A stretch of DNA of 36,550 nt from an uncultured bacterium (GTDB taxonomy: Bacteria; Planctomycetota; Phycisphaerae; Phycisphaerales; SM1A02), in the NCBI GenBank assembly GCA_903831295.1, contig CAIKXA010000036.1:1-36550 (forward strand). Direction: 5' to 3'. The notes beneath the pieces were generated by a model. It did no database searches. It was not told where the DNA came from and worked only from the letters and a program-made list of their open reading frames with translations. Position 1 is the stretch's first letter, and every line of letters starts with the position of its first letter. This document shows, in pieces, positions 26,264 through 34,300 of the stretch. The position numbers were made by a program, and so were the translations under genes.

Positions 26264-27277
26264 ATGACCGAAGCGGTCGTTGAAACTCTGAATGCTCCGC
26301 TGCCTAAAGCGCGCCTGACCCTTTGGGATTGGGCACGCCTTCTACTAGATACCGCATGGTTTAGCCTATTCGCGGTTTGGTTTATCGGGCGAGTCATTGG
26401 AGATCGCAACAGTCTCTTGCAGTGGATTTCGTGGATTCCAACATTGGGGGTTGTGGCTTTTGGATGTGTGTGGCTGGCTTGTCGCGCGGGGGATCGTCGT
26501 CGACACAGATTGCGCAGGTGGGGAGGTTTGGCATGCGCCGCGTTGGCGGTGGGCGCAGCGGGGCGGGGAGATTTTAAACCGTGGAAAGATCCTGTCGCAT
26601 CATCGCCACAAGATATTCGTATCGCGCAGTGGAACACGGATTATCCAAGTGACAATGATCCGCGCAGCATCACGGCGCTTGCCAATATTTCCGCGGAGCA
26701 TGCCACAGAGATCTACTTGATCAGCAACCGAGGTTCAATCACCACTCCAGAATGTGTTCATGTATGGGCCGGTCCAGATTTTTCAACCGCCGGGGCTGGA
26801 CCCTTCGCATGCGTCACAACATTTCCAATAGAAGAAGCCCGAGTGATTGCGGTGACTGGTCAGGCGCGTGATTTAGTTTGGGTGGCCAAGTTTGTTGTGC
26901 GGCCGCCATCGTGGAATGGCAAGCCACTACGAATAGCGATGGTTGATTTGCCGAGCAATCCAACATTGTCGCGAACGCTGGTGGCGCAAGAACTGTTGGT
27001 GGCCGTACAGCGCGGCGATCTTGGAGAGGTGGATATTGTCGCTGGCGATTTCAACGCCCTGCCTGGAAGCACAATTATTTCTAGCGTCTTTCCAACATTC
27101 CGTGATTCGTGGGCGCAAGCCGGAACGGGATTGCGTGGCTCATGGCCACGTCAATTCCCAATGTGGTCCATAGACCATGTGCTGTTGGCGCCAAACATGC
27201 GCGCTGTTTCAAGCGTCACGGTGAACCCCGGAGTTTCCAAGCATCGAATGAATATTGTGTCGTTGCGACCGCGTTAA
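26264..27277 (+). CDS. Membrane-anchored endonuclease/exonuclease/phosphatase-fold protein with altered active site
   Basis: 337 aa. The N-terminal part has two to three membrane helices (about 27-46, 52-74, 87-100). The C-terminal part (117-335) shows EEP fold markers: RIAQWNTDYPSD (119-130), VAGDFNALPGS (259-269, the catalytic Asp-Asn pair), SIDHVLLAP (302-310) and a final SKHRMNIVSL (325-334). In active EEP enzymes the metal-binding Glu is in LQE and the last motif is SDHR. Here the first is LISNRG, with no Glu, and the last has Lys326 instead of Asp. Either catalysis differs or the domain has become a binding module. The ATG at 26264 is preferred; the in-frame ATG at 26213 would add 17 residues without hydrophobic character. 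It is divergent from dnaK and convergent, after 22 bp, with the pseudopilin gene. Confidence 0.75.
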   Translation: MTEAVVETLNAPLPKARLTLWDWARLLLDTAWFSLFAVWFIGRVIGDRNSLLQWISWIPTLGVVAFGCVWLACRAGDRRRHRLRRWGGLACAALAVGAAGRGDFKPWKDPVASSPQDIRIAQWNTDYPSDNDPRSITALANISAEHATEIYLISNRGSITTPECVHVWAGPDFSTAGAGPFACVTTFPIEEARVIAVTGQARDLVWVAKFVVRPPSWNGKPLRIAMVDLPSNPTLSRTLVAQELLVAVQRGDLGEVDIVAGDFNALPGSTIISSVFPTFRDSWAQAGTGLRGSWPRQFPMWSIDHVLLAPNMRAVSSVTVNPGVSKHRMNIVSLRPR

Positions 27278-27299
27278 GCGGCGAAATGGGTTACAAAGA

Positions 27300-28079
27300 T
27301 TAATTATTCACTTCGAGTTGAATGGAAGTCCAAATGCCCGTGAATAATTTCACTTGGTGCATCTTCTTGGCAATCTCTGTTTGATCTTCTGGAAGCATTT
27401 CCAGTTTGTACCCGACAGATTTGTTTCCAAACCAAGAAACATGCCCATCTCCACGAAGCGCGTTTCCACCAGTTGTGTGGTTGAAATCACTTTGGGTTCG
27501 TAGGCCGTCGCTCACGATCATTGTTTCTTGATTCACCGAGTCAAGCATGAATGGAATGCTAGTTCCAGGGTCCCGATCAAAATATTGATAGTTGGTGTAG
27601 ATCAATCGCGAGCCCGCGGTGGGGACGGGTTTCTCACTCACAAAATCACCTTCATAATCTTCATATGGATGTAGCCCATGATGCGAAGCGCAAAATAAAC
27701 ACTTGCAATCATCCAGATACCCGCCGGCATAAAGACGACCTAGTCCATCCCATTCTTGCACGTAATCAACCAGTGGGTTGCGGATCACGCTCATGGCCAT
27801 CGTTTGCTGGTAGCGACGTTGTTCGGCGTACTGGCTCAGTGGAAAGCGACGGCGGTTGTCATTGGAGTATCCGTTTATGCCGTAATGAATGGCGCGCAAG
27901 TTATTCATGCACATTAATTTTTCGGCGGATTGACGCACGATTGAGAACGTGGGCATCATGATGCTGAATAAAATTGCGATGATCGCCAGTGTGATTATAA
28001 GTTCAATGAGACTAAAACCAGCCGCTGTTTGAAATGGGCGGGTCGCTGATCGCAAAGATTCTGAGGGGTTTTTTTTCAT
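27300..28079 (-). CDS. Type II secretion/type IV pilin-like protein with H-X9-DG motif
   Basis: 259 aa. A prepilin signal: a 21-residue basic leader, cleavage at Gly21-Phe22, Glu at +5 (Glu26) and the hydrophobic helix IELIITLAIIAILFSIMMP (25-43). This is the substrate for the PilD-type peptidase/methylase. Near the C-terminus, HTTGGNALRGDG contains His, nine residues, then Asp-Gly, the H-X9-DG motif of prepilin-processing-associated proteins that are very numerous in planctomycetes. The globular part contains CKCLFCASHHG, which may bind metal or form disulfides. Such proteins are pseudopilins or pilin-like extracellular proteins. No secretion genes are next to it. No Shine-Dalgarno is evident. 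It is divergent from the ECF sigma gene. Confidence 0.88.
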   Translation of the reverse strand: MKKNPSESLRSATRPFQTAAGFSLIELIITLAIIAILFSIMMPTFSIVRQSAEKLMCMNNLRAIHYGINGYSNDNRRRFPLSQYAEQRRYQQTMAMSVIRNPLVDYVQEWDGLGRLYAGGYLDDCKCLFCASHHGLHPYEDYEGDFVSEKPVPTAGSRLIYTNYQYFDRDPGTSIPFMLDSVNQETMIVSDGLRTQSDFNHTTGGNALRGDGHVSWFGNKSVGYKLEMLPEDQTEIAKKMHQVKLFTGIWTSIQLEVNN

Positions 28080-28265
28080 CCGATACAGTCTTTAAGTGGC
28101 ACGGCAATTCAGCCCAAATACAACCCTCTGAGACATAACGTGTCACGGTTTTTACAAAAGTAAAAATAATTCTCAAATTCTTCGTGACTTTTCCAAATCT
28201 CGCAGTAGGTTCATTGCATGGCGGTTCCCAATTCAGGGAGTCGCTTACAACCAGGAGGAGTGGAA

Positions 28266-28850
28266 ATGACCTTTCAATCAGGCGAAGAAGAGTGGGTTTT
28301 TATGTCGAAAGTTGCTTCAGGTGATGAAGCCGCAATCGCTGAGTTATATGATGCATTCGGGGCTTTGGTGTTCAAGTCTGCGCGTCAAGTTTTGACCCGC
28401 CGCGCCGAAGCCGAAGACGCCGTTCAAGATATTTTTGTGCAGCTTTGGAAGACAGCGGATCGCTTTGATTTCCGCAGAGCGCGATTGGTGACATGGGTGA
28501 TGTTGCTTACCCGCCGCCATTTAATTGACAAATTGCGTCGCAAGAGTTCGCGCCCAGAAACACTGGGATTTGAGCCAGAAAACTCAAGTTTTAAGCAACT
28601 CAATGAGCGATCCAGCGAGATCACTAAGCCCATGGTTGTAGGTGAAGGCAATAGCGCCATTCACGCCAAGATTGCCGAGTTGCCAGAATTGCAACGCGAA
28701 GTGATCGAGCGCGCCTACTTGAAGGGTTTCACACTTCGCGAGGTCAGCGAGCAATTGAATGTTCCACTTGGAACTGTCAAAAGCGCCCTGAGCCGTGGCT
28801 TGACACGTTTGCGTGATCGAATGGGTGGAGCCGCAGAAGATATGGCTTGA
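28266..28850 (+). CDS. ECF-type sigma factor (SigK/RpoE-like)
   Basis: 194 aa. Region 2 (about 20-92) has AELYDAFGALVFKSARQVL, AEDAVQDIFVQLWKTADRFD and LVTWVMLLTRRHLIDKLRR. Region 4 (about 135-185) has LPELQREVIERAYLKGFTLREVS and VPLGTVKSALSRGLTRLRD. No region 1 or 3, so it is a group 4 (ECF) sigma. The start at 28266 was chosen for the strong AGGAGG 7 nt upstream; an in-frame ATG at 28218 lacks one. A terminator follows the gene at 28904, and the RskA-like anti-sigma gene begins 422 bp downstream on the same strand. The pair resembles SigK-RskA, so regulation by membrane sequestration and proteolysis of the anti-sigma is likely. The inducing signal is unknown. Confidence 0.92.
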   Translation: MTFQSGEEEWVFMSKVASGDEAAIAELYDAFGALVFKSARQVLTRRAEAEDAVQDIFVQLWKTADRFDFRRARLVTWVMLLTRRHLIDKLRRKSSRPETLGFEPENSSFKQLNERSSEITKPMVVGEGNSAIHAKIAELPELQREVIERAYLKGFTLREVSEQLNVPLGTVKSALSRGLTRLRDRMGGAAEDMA

Positions 28851-28903
28851 TGTCTAGTTTGACTGACGCCGATTGAAAGTTTGCTCATTCATAAATGTCA
28901 TTG

Positions 28904-28937
28904 ACCTGCGAAGGATTTCCTTCGCAGGTTTTATTTT
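28904..28937 (+). terminator. Rho-independent terminator of the ECF sigma gene
   Basis: A perfect 11-bp stem, ACCTGCGAAGG (28904-28914) with CCTTCGCAGGT (28919-28929), a 4-nt loop and tail TTATTTTT. It separates the sigma gene from the anti-sigma gene, so the latter needs its own promoter or read-through. Confidence 0.9.
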
Positions 28938-29272
28938 TGGGACCTTGTGCAATTTAGGACTATGGCCTGTTCAATCGGGGTAAATGGGGATATTTGCGAC
29001 TCCGTGAGGTATTGCGTGCCAGGAATTGAATTCACTTTGAAAAAAATCTGAAATGCATGAAGCCAACTGAATGGCTGATGCGGATAAGTGTTTGACAATG
29101 AGGGAGTGACAAGGGCTTTCAAAGGCTCTTGTAAGTGGGTTTGTTCCTCATTCGTGGTCTAAGTTGGACTGCAGGGACGAACTCTTCAAAAGGGTATTTG
29201 GTGCGTTTATGTTAATGCGCCAAATAAACAAGGTTAAAGGGCAAGGGCTCTTGAGCCGATGGAGATTGAATC
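28938..29272 (+). other. Gene-free stretch with stem-loops before the anti-sigma gene
   Basis: No convincing ORF. Three stem-loops lie before the start codon: 29109-29132 (9-10 bp with two G-U pairs), 29196-29227 (see separate entry) and 29246-29257 (GGCTC, loop TT, GAGCC) just upstream of the GGAG ribosome site. TTGACA occurs at 29092-29097, but no good -10 lies 16-18 bp after it. It could be a structured leader, an attenuator or a small RNA gene. Confidence 0.45.
29196..29227 (+). promoter_or_regulatory. Palindromic element upstream of the anti-sigma gene
   Basis: Arms TATTTGGTGCG (29196-29206) and TGCGCCAAATA (29217-29227) around a 10-nt spacer. As DNA, 9 of 11 positions are symmetric. 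As RNA all 11 pair, because the two differences become G-U pairs. Retention of RNA pairing at the asymmetric positions favours a hairpin over a protein site, but either is possible. Confidence 0.5.
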
Positions 29273-30163
29273 ATGACTACTCCTGAACCAATGCGACGAG
29301 ATGAAATGCTTGAAATGGCCTCTTTGGATGCTTTGGGCATGCTCGAGGCGGATGAAGCCGCTTATTTTAGTCGAAGTTTTCTAGAAGCCCCCCGCATGGT
29401 GCAAGAAGAAATTCGTGCGTTGCAAGCCAGTATTGCCGCAGATCTTCATTTGGTCTCTGATGAGGAACCGCCTGCGTTCCTGCGCAACAAAGTAATTGGC
29501 GCGGTGTTGGCCGAAATTGACGACGCAAGCCAAGGACTTGCACCTATCGCAACCATTGGCGCATTGCGAAAGGCGCGTGTGGAAAAATCACCGGTTGAAT
29601 CCAATTCAATGCGAAGCGCTGAGGATTTTGACGACGTTGAAAAGCATTTGCAGGTGGAGCGTCGCGCGATTCGTGTTCGCTCAATGAATCGTTCGCTGAT
29701 GGCTTGGCGCGCGGCCTCTGTTGGCTTGGCGGCTTCGCTTCTTGCAACATTCTTCTGGCTCAGTCTGATTGCGAATCAGGCGATGAAGATCACGCAGTTG
29801 GCGCAGGGTGACAGCGCGCATAAAGAATTAAACACGTTGCTTGGTCCGGGTCTTGAAACATTCTTGACGGCCTCGTGTGATTATTGGGCTTTCACGTCCA
29901 CGCGCGCCGAGTTGAATTGCACTGGAACATTGATGGTGATGAAGACTGGCGAGTCATTCTTTCAAGCCTATGGTTTGCCTACGAATGGTGAATACACATT
30001 GCAAGTGAAGTCAGGCGATGGCGTGACAATTCTTGGCAAACTCACAGGTGGCGGCAAAATTACTGGAGCTCGCTTTGAATCTAAGAATTTCCAAGGGGCG
30101 CTGGAACTGCAGTTGGTTGACGCCAACAAGCAAGTTGTGATGCGAGGTGTTCGAAACGTTTGA
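29273..30163 (+). CDS. RskA-like membrane anti-sigma factor
   Basis: 296 aa. The N-terminal cytoplasmic part (about 8-85) begins MLEMASLDALGMLEADEAAYF, the pattern of anti-sigma domains of the RskA type. No His-Cys-Cys zinc motif is present. One membrane helix lies at about 143-168 (MAWRAASVGLAASLLATFFWLSLI). The periplasmic part (about 190-296) is beta-rich and contains FQAYGLPTNGEYTLQV, comparable with RskA C-terminal domains. It should hold the ECF sigma encoded upstream inactive until the membrane protein is cleaved. GGAG stands 8 nt before the ATG. A 33-codon ORF overlaps its stop codon (TGATG). The gene is separated from its sigma gene by a terminator and a structured region, which is unusual because such pairs are often directly coupled. 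Confidence 0.82.
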   Translation: MTTPEPMRRDEMLEMASLDALGMLEADEAAYFSRSFLEAPRMVQEEIRALQASIAADLHLVSDEEPPAFLRNKVIGAVLAEIDDASQGLAPIATIGALRKARVEKSPVESNSMRSAEDFDDVEKHLQVERRAIRVRSMNRSLMAWRAASVGLAASLLATFFWLSLIANQAMKITQLAQGDSAHKELNTLLGPGLETFLTASCDYWAFTSTRAELNCTGTLMVMKTGESFFQAYGLPTNGEYTLQVKSGDGVTILGKLTGGGKITGARFESKNFQGALELQLVDANKQVVMRGVRNV

Positions 30164-30264
30164 TGTTGGATGTTTCCTGGATCAACCCAGGGTTTGCGCC
30201 AGAGTTTGCGCCGGAGTTTGCGGATTACATTCACAATCTTAAAGCCGAGCCTTCAATACGTTGA
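30163..30264 (+). CDS. Possible 33-aa microprotein coupled to the anti-sigma gene
   Basis: The ATG at 30163-30165 overlaps the anti-sigma stop codon (TGATG), a typical re-initiation layout. The peptide contains the in-frame repeat GFAPEFAPEFAD, encoded by three copies of a 12-nt unit, and the stop at 30262-30264 falls inside the terminator stem that follows. There is no separate ribosome site. The repeat may simply be a chance expansion in non-coding DNA, so the call rests on the overlap, the maintained frame and the stop position. Confidence 0.3.
   Translation: MLDVSWINPGFAPEFAPEFADYIHNLKAEPSIR
30191..30225 (+). repeat. 12-nt tandem repeat, three copies
   Basis: The unit GTTTGCGCCRGA repeats with a period of 12 nt, GTTTGCG starting at 30192, 30204 and 30216. 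The third copy is incomplete (GTTTGCGGA). The period is a multiple of three and keeps the 33-codon frame open. Confidence 0.8.
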
Positions 30265-30281
30265 AGGCTCGGTTTTCTTTT
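30241..30281 (+). terminator. Rho-independent terminator after the anti-sigma gene
   Basis: A perfect 12-bp stem (30245-30256 with 30261-30272, CCGAGCCTTCAA and its complement), loop TACG and tail TTTTCTTTT. The 14-nt end of the structure, CTCGGTTTTCTTTT, is repeated at 30285-30298, giving a second T-run. It lies before the chosen start of the next gene, so that gene needs its own promoter. Confidence 0.9.
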
Positions 30282-30320
30282 GGCCTCGGTTTTCTTTTTA
30301 CCATGCGTTACCTTGTAGGC

Positions 30321-31241
30321 ATGGTGATCTGGTTCAACGGTTCGTTTATTGGCTCCGACAATGCGGCACTCTCTCCGCTTGATGCGGGCTTGCAACATGG
30401 AGTGGGATTGTTCGAAACGCTGCAAGCTAAAAATGGCAAAGTGTTTCGCTTGCTAGATCATTTGGAGCGCTTGCGTCGCAGCGCCACGGAGTTGGAGTTG
30501 ATGAGTTCGTTGCATATTGAACCTTTGGCGCAAGCGGTGGGCGAAGTGGTTGCAAAGTGGGGAGATAGTGACGCGCGAATTCGCATCACGCTCACTGGCG
30601 GCGTTGTGAATATGTTGCGCGCCGCAAAAGAAGCCGCCACCGATGGAAAGCCGGAGCCCGCGCCTGTGCAAACGGATCCAACATTGTTGATCGTGGCCAC
30701 AGCGGCCACGCCGTTTCCTGCGGAGTTGTTTGAGCGCGGCGTGGGCGTGATGGTTTCAGATCAACGGGTTTCACATTCCGATCGATTCGCGGCGCACAAA
30801 ACTTTGGCATATTGGCCAAGGTTGTTCGCCTTGCGGCAAGCGGCTCGCAATGGCGCCAGTGAGTCGATTTGGTTTGACACGCGCGGACATTTGGCGTGCG
30901 GTTGCACCAGCAATGTATTTTTGGTCAAGGGAGGCGAATTGCTTACTCCACCGTCAGGAGATGAGGACAACACCAGCCCAGTGTTGCCGGGAATTTCGCG
31001 TCGAACTGTGATTGAAATTGCCCAGGAGCAAGGCGTGCAAGTGCGGCGCAAGTCGTTGACAATTGATGATGTGTTGGCCGCGGAGGAATGTTTTTTAACT
31101 AATGCCGCATGGGGCGTCTTGCCGGTGGTGCGGGTGGAAAAAGCCACAATTGGCGGCGCAAAACCAGGTGTTTTAACTCGACAGATGCGTGAAAAATGGC
31201 TGCTTCGGGTGGCGCGGGAATGCGCTGCGCCTGCCGCATAA
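30321..31241 (+). CDS. Fold-type IV PLP enzyme (aminodeoxychorismate lyase / branched-chain aminotransferase-like)
   Basis: 306 aa from ATG 30321. Family marks: VIWFNGSFIG at the N-terminus, LDAGLQHGVGLFETL (20-34), Lys160 in AAHKTLAYW (Schiff-base lysine), GCTSNVFLV (194-202), LLTPP and LPGISRRTVIEIA. The family includes PabC (p-aminobenzoate for folate), IlvE and D-amino-acid transaminase. Sequence alone does not decide between them, although a PabC or IlvE-like role is likeliest. The cofactor-nitrogen Glu expected before the GxxSN motif is Cys193. The frame is open to 30261, but that would start inside a terminator stem. ATG 30303 is an alternative, and neither has a good Shine-Dalgarno. 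It precedes dnaE by 96 bp on the same strand. Confidence 0.85.
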   Translation: MVIWFNGSFIGSDNAALSPLDAGLQHGVGLFETLQAKNGKVFRLLDHLERLRRSATELELMSSLHIEPLAQAVGEVVAKWGDSDARIRITLTGGVVNMLRAAKEAATDGKPEPAPVQTDPTLLIVATAATPFPAELFERGVGVMVSDQRVSHSDRFAAHKTLAYWPRLFALRQAARNGASESIWFDTRGHLACGCTSNVFLVKGGELLTPPSGDEDNTSPVLPGISRRTVIEIAQEQGVQVRRKSLTIDDVLAAEECFLTNAAWGVLPVVRVEKATIGGAKPGVLTRQMREKWLLRVARECAAPAA

Positions 31242-31337
31242 TTGGACCATTGTGGACAACCTGACGCATGGTGGTGACGGGGCGCCGGGTGATTACCATT
31301 GGCTTGTTCGCTGACCAATACTTGAAGAGGAGCTTCA

Positions 31338-34300
31338 GTGCCCGACGATATTCACGCCAAGGAAAGGCCGCAGTTTGTTCACCTTCACTTGCACAGCGAG
31401 TACAGCTTGCTCGATGGTGGCAATCGCATGGAGCGTTTGGTCGAGCGCGTGAAAGAATTGGGCATGGACGCGGTGGCTTTGACCGATCACGGCAACTTGC
31501 ATGGAGCCGTGGAATTTTACAACGCGGCCCGCGACGTGGGAGTGAAACCTATTTTAGGAATCGAGGCCTATGTGGCTTTGGGGGATCGCGCGGATCGAAC
31601 CCACACAGGATTTAAAGATGGCGGGTTCCATCTGGTGTTGCTCGCGGAGAATCTTGCGGGCTGGCGCAACTTGATGAAGTTGAGCACGGACGCTTACTTA
31701 AACGGATTTTATTACAAGCCGCGCATGGACAAGAGCACGCTTGAAATGTGGAGCGATGGAATCATCGCCATCAACGGCCATCTTGGTTCAAGCATCGCGC
31801 ATCACTTGAGTCTGTTCGCGCAAACTCAGGACGAGAAACATTGGTCCGACGCGCGCGCCGAGGCACTGTGGCACGCCAAGACATTCGGCAAAAATGATCG
31901 TGGAGAGCCGCGTTTTTACATTGAATTACAGCGGCATAACCAGGATCAATGGCGCATCGATCCGTTGCTGCAAAAGTTGGCCAAGGAATTGAAATTGCCG
32001 ATGGTGTGCGACAACGACGCGCATTTTTTACGCCAGGAAGATCATGACACGCACGACACTTTGTGCTGCATCAGCATGGCCAAGAACAAGGACACGCCCG
32101 ATCGCATCAAGTATCCGGAGCAGTTGTATGTGAAGAGCCCAGAGGAGATGTCCACGCTGTTCGCGGATGTTCCTGAGTCGATAGAGAACGCGTGCGCCAT
32201 CGCGGCGCGCTGCAACGTGGAATTGCCACATGGTGAAAGCCACGCGCCGATTGTGCGCGTGCAAAAGACAAAGCAGAAAAAAAGCGCTAGCACGCTGGAC
32301 GAAACCGAGGTCTTTAAACAATTTTGTTGCGCCTATGAATTGAAACCGTTCGACGCAACCAACGCGTCGGCGAAGGATCGTGCCACGGCCAAATTGGAAT
32401 GCGATGAGTCGTTGGCCGAGTTGGCGGCGGCGGGGCTTGTGTGGCGCTATGGTGGAGCAGGAATTACTCCGGTCATCAAAGCGCGCCTAGAGCGTGAGTT
32501 GAAAATCTTGGCGGACAAAAGTATCTCGGCCTACTTTTTAATTGTTTGGGATTTTGTGAATTGGGCCAGGCAGCAAGGTATTCCCGCCATCGCCAGAGGT
32601 AGTGGCGTGGGCACCATGGTGGGTTATGTGCTGGGACTTTCCAACGCATGTCCCGAGCGATTTGGGCTGTTATTTGAGCGTTTTACCGATCCCGATCGCA
32701 ATGAATATCCAGATATCGACGTGGACATTTGCCAAGACGGGCGCGCCAAAGTGCTTGAGTATGTGCGCCAAAAATATGGACATGTGGCGCAGATCATCAC
32801 CTTTGGAAGATTGAAAGCCAAGGCCGCGGTGAAGGATGTGGCGCGCGTGATGGGCCTAACGCCCACTGACGGGCAACGTCTTTCCAACATGGTGCCCGAT
32901 GAATTGAACATCACACTGGCGCAGGCGATTGACCGCGAGCCTGAATTGCAAAATGCGATGAAAGCGGATCCATTGATCGCCAAAGTGTTGGAGCATGCGC
33001 AAGCGCTTGAAGGACACGCTCGCAACGCCAGCATTCACGCCGCGGGCGTGGTGATTGCGACGCGGCCGTTGGATGAGATTGTTCCATTATGCCTAGCTAC
33101 CGGCAAGGGCGAGGAAGTGGTGACGCAATGGGACGGACCAACTTGCGAACAAGCTGGTTTGTTGAAAATGGATTTTCTTGGTCTGCGCACGTTGACCACT
33201 ATTGAACGTTGCCGACAAATGATTCGTGGCGGACTTGATGAGGCCGCGATTTGGAGCGCGGTGGGACGAACTCAAGGCGATGGTGGACCGCATCCACTTG
33301 ATCTTGATCGGATCTCCACGGAAGATCAAAGGGTGTTGGCGTTGTTTCGCCGCGGCGACACCATGGGTATTTTTCAGTTTGAATCTGGCGGCATGCGCAA
33401 GTTGTTGGTGGATATGCAGCCCGATCGTTTAGAGGATTTAATCGCGGCAAACGCCTTGTTTCGGCCGGGCCCGATGGAATTGATTTCGGACTTCAACTCG
33501 CGCAAAAATAAACGCCAACCCGTGCCCAAGTTGCACGAGATGGTGGATCGATTGACGGCCGAGACCTATGGAATCATGGTGTATCAAGAGCAAGTCATGC
33601 AGGTGTTGCATCAACTTGGCGGCATACCGCTTCGCGCGGCGTACACCATCATCAAGGCCATTAGTAAAAAGAAAACGGATGTGATTGAATCGGCGCGTGC
33701 AGATTTTGTCGCGGGTTCCATCACGCGCGGAGTGGATCAACAAGACGCGGCGAATTTGTTCAATCTGATTTTGCGATTCGCCGGATATGGATTCAACAAG
33801 AGTCATTCCACTGGGTACGCCATCGTGGCGTATCAAACGGCGTATCTTAAAACTTTCTTCCCCGCATTTTATATGGCGTCGGTGTTGAGTTTGGAAAGCC
33901 AAGCGCGCAAGCTTGAGGATTGGGCGGTGTATTTGGAGGATTGCAAACGCTGTGTGTGGAGCGATTGCACAAAGGCCAATCCACACATTGGCGTTGAGGT
34001 TCGACCGCCGGATATCAATTTGAGCGAGACGGATTTCGCCGTTGTCTTTGCCGATGGAGATCCCGCCGACGCGTTGCATGGACATGTTCGATTTGGTTTG
34101 CAAGCCATTGCAGGCGCGGGCGAGGCCGCGGCGCTGGCGGCCGTTGCGCAACGCAAAAAAGGCGGTCCTTACAAGGACTTTTTTGACTTTTGTGATCGCG
34201 CCGATGGACGCGCTATTTCTAAATCAACCTTGGACGCGATGGTGAAAGGCGGAGCGTTCGACTCGTTGCATGGAGTGCAATCACGCGCCGCGTTGGTTGC

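Noticed and set aside
29020-29050. ECF-type promoter GGAATT ... TCTGA before the anti-sigma gene
   Set aside because: The spacer is about 18-19 nt, too long against the 15-16 typical for such promoters, and the -35 box is incomplete.
28962-29051. 29-codon cysteine-containing ORF after the sigma terminator
   Set aside because: AGGA is only 2 nt from the ATG, and ORFs of this length are common by chance.
33438-34151. Minus-strand ORF of 237 codons opposite dnaE
   Set aside because: Antisense shadow of the conserved polymerase fingers and thumb region.
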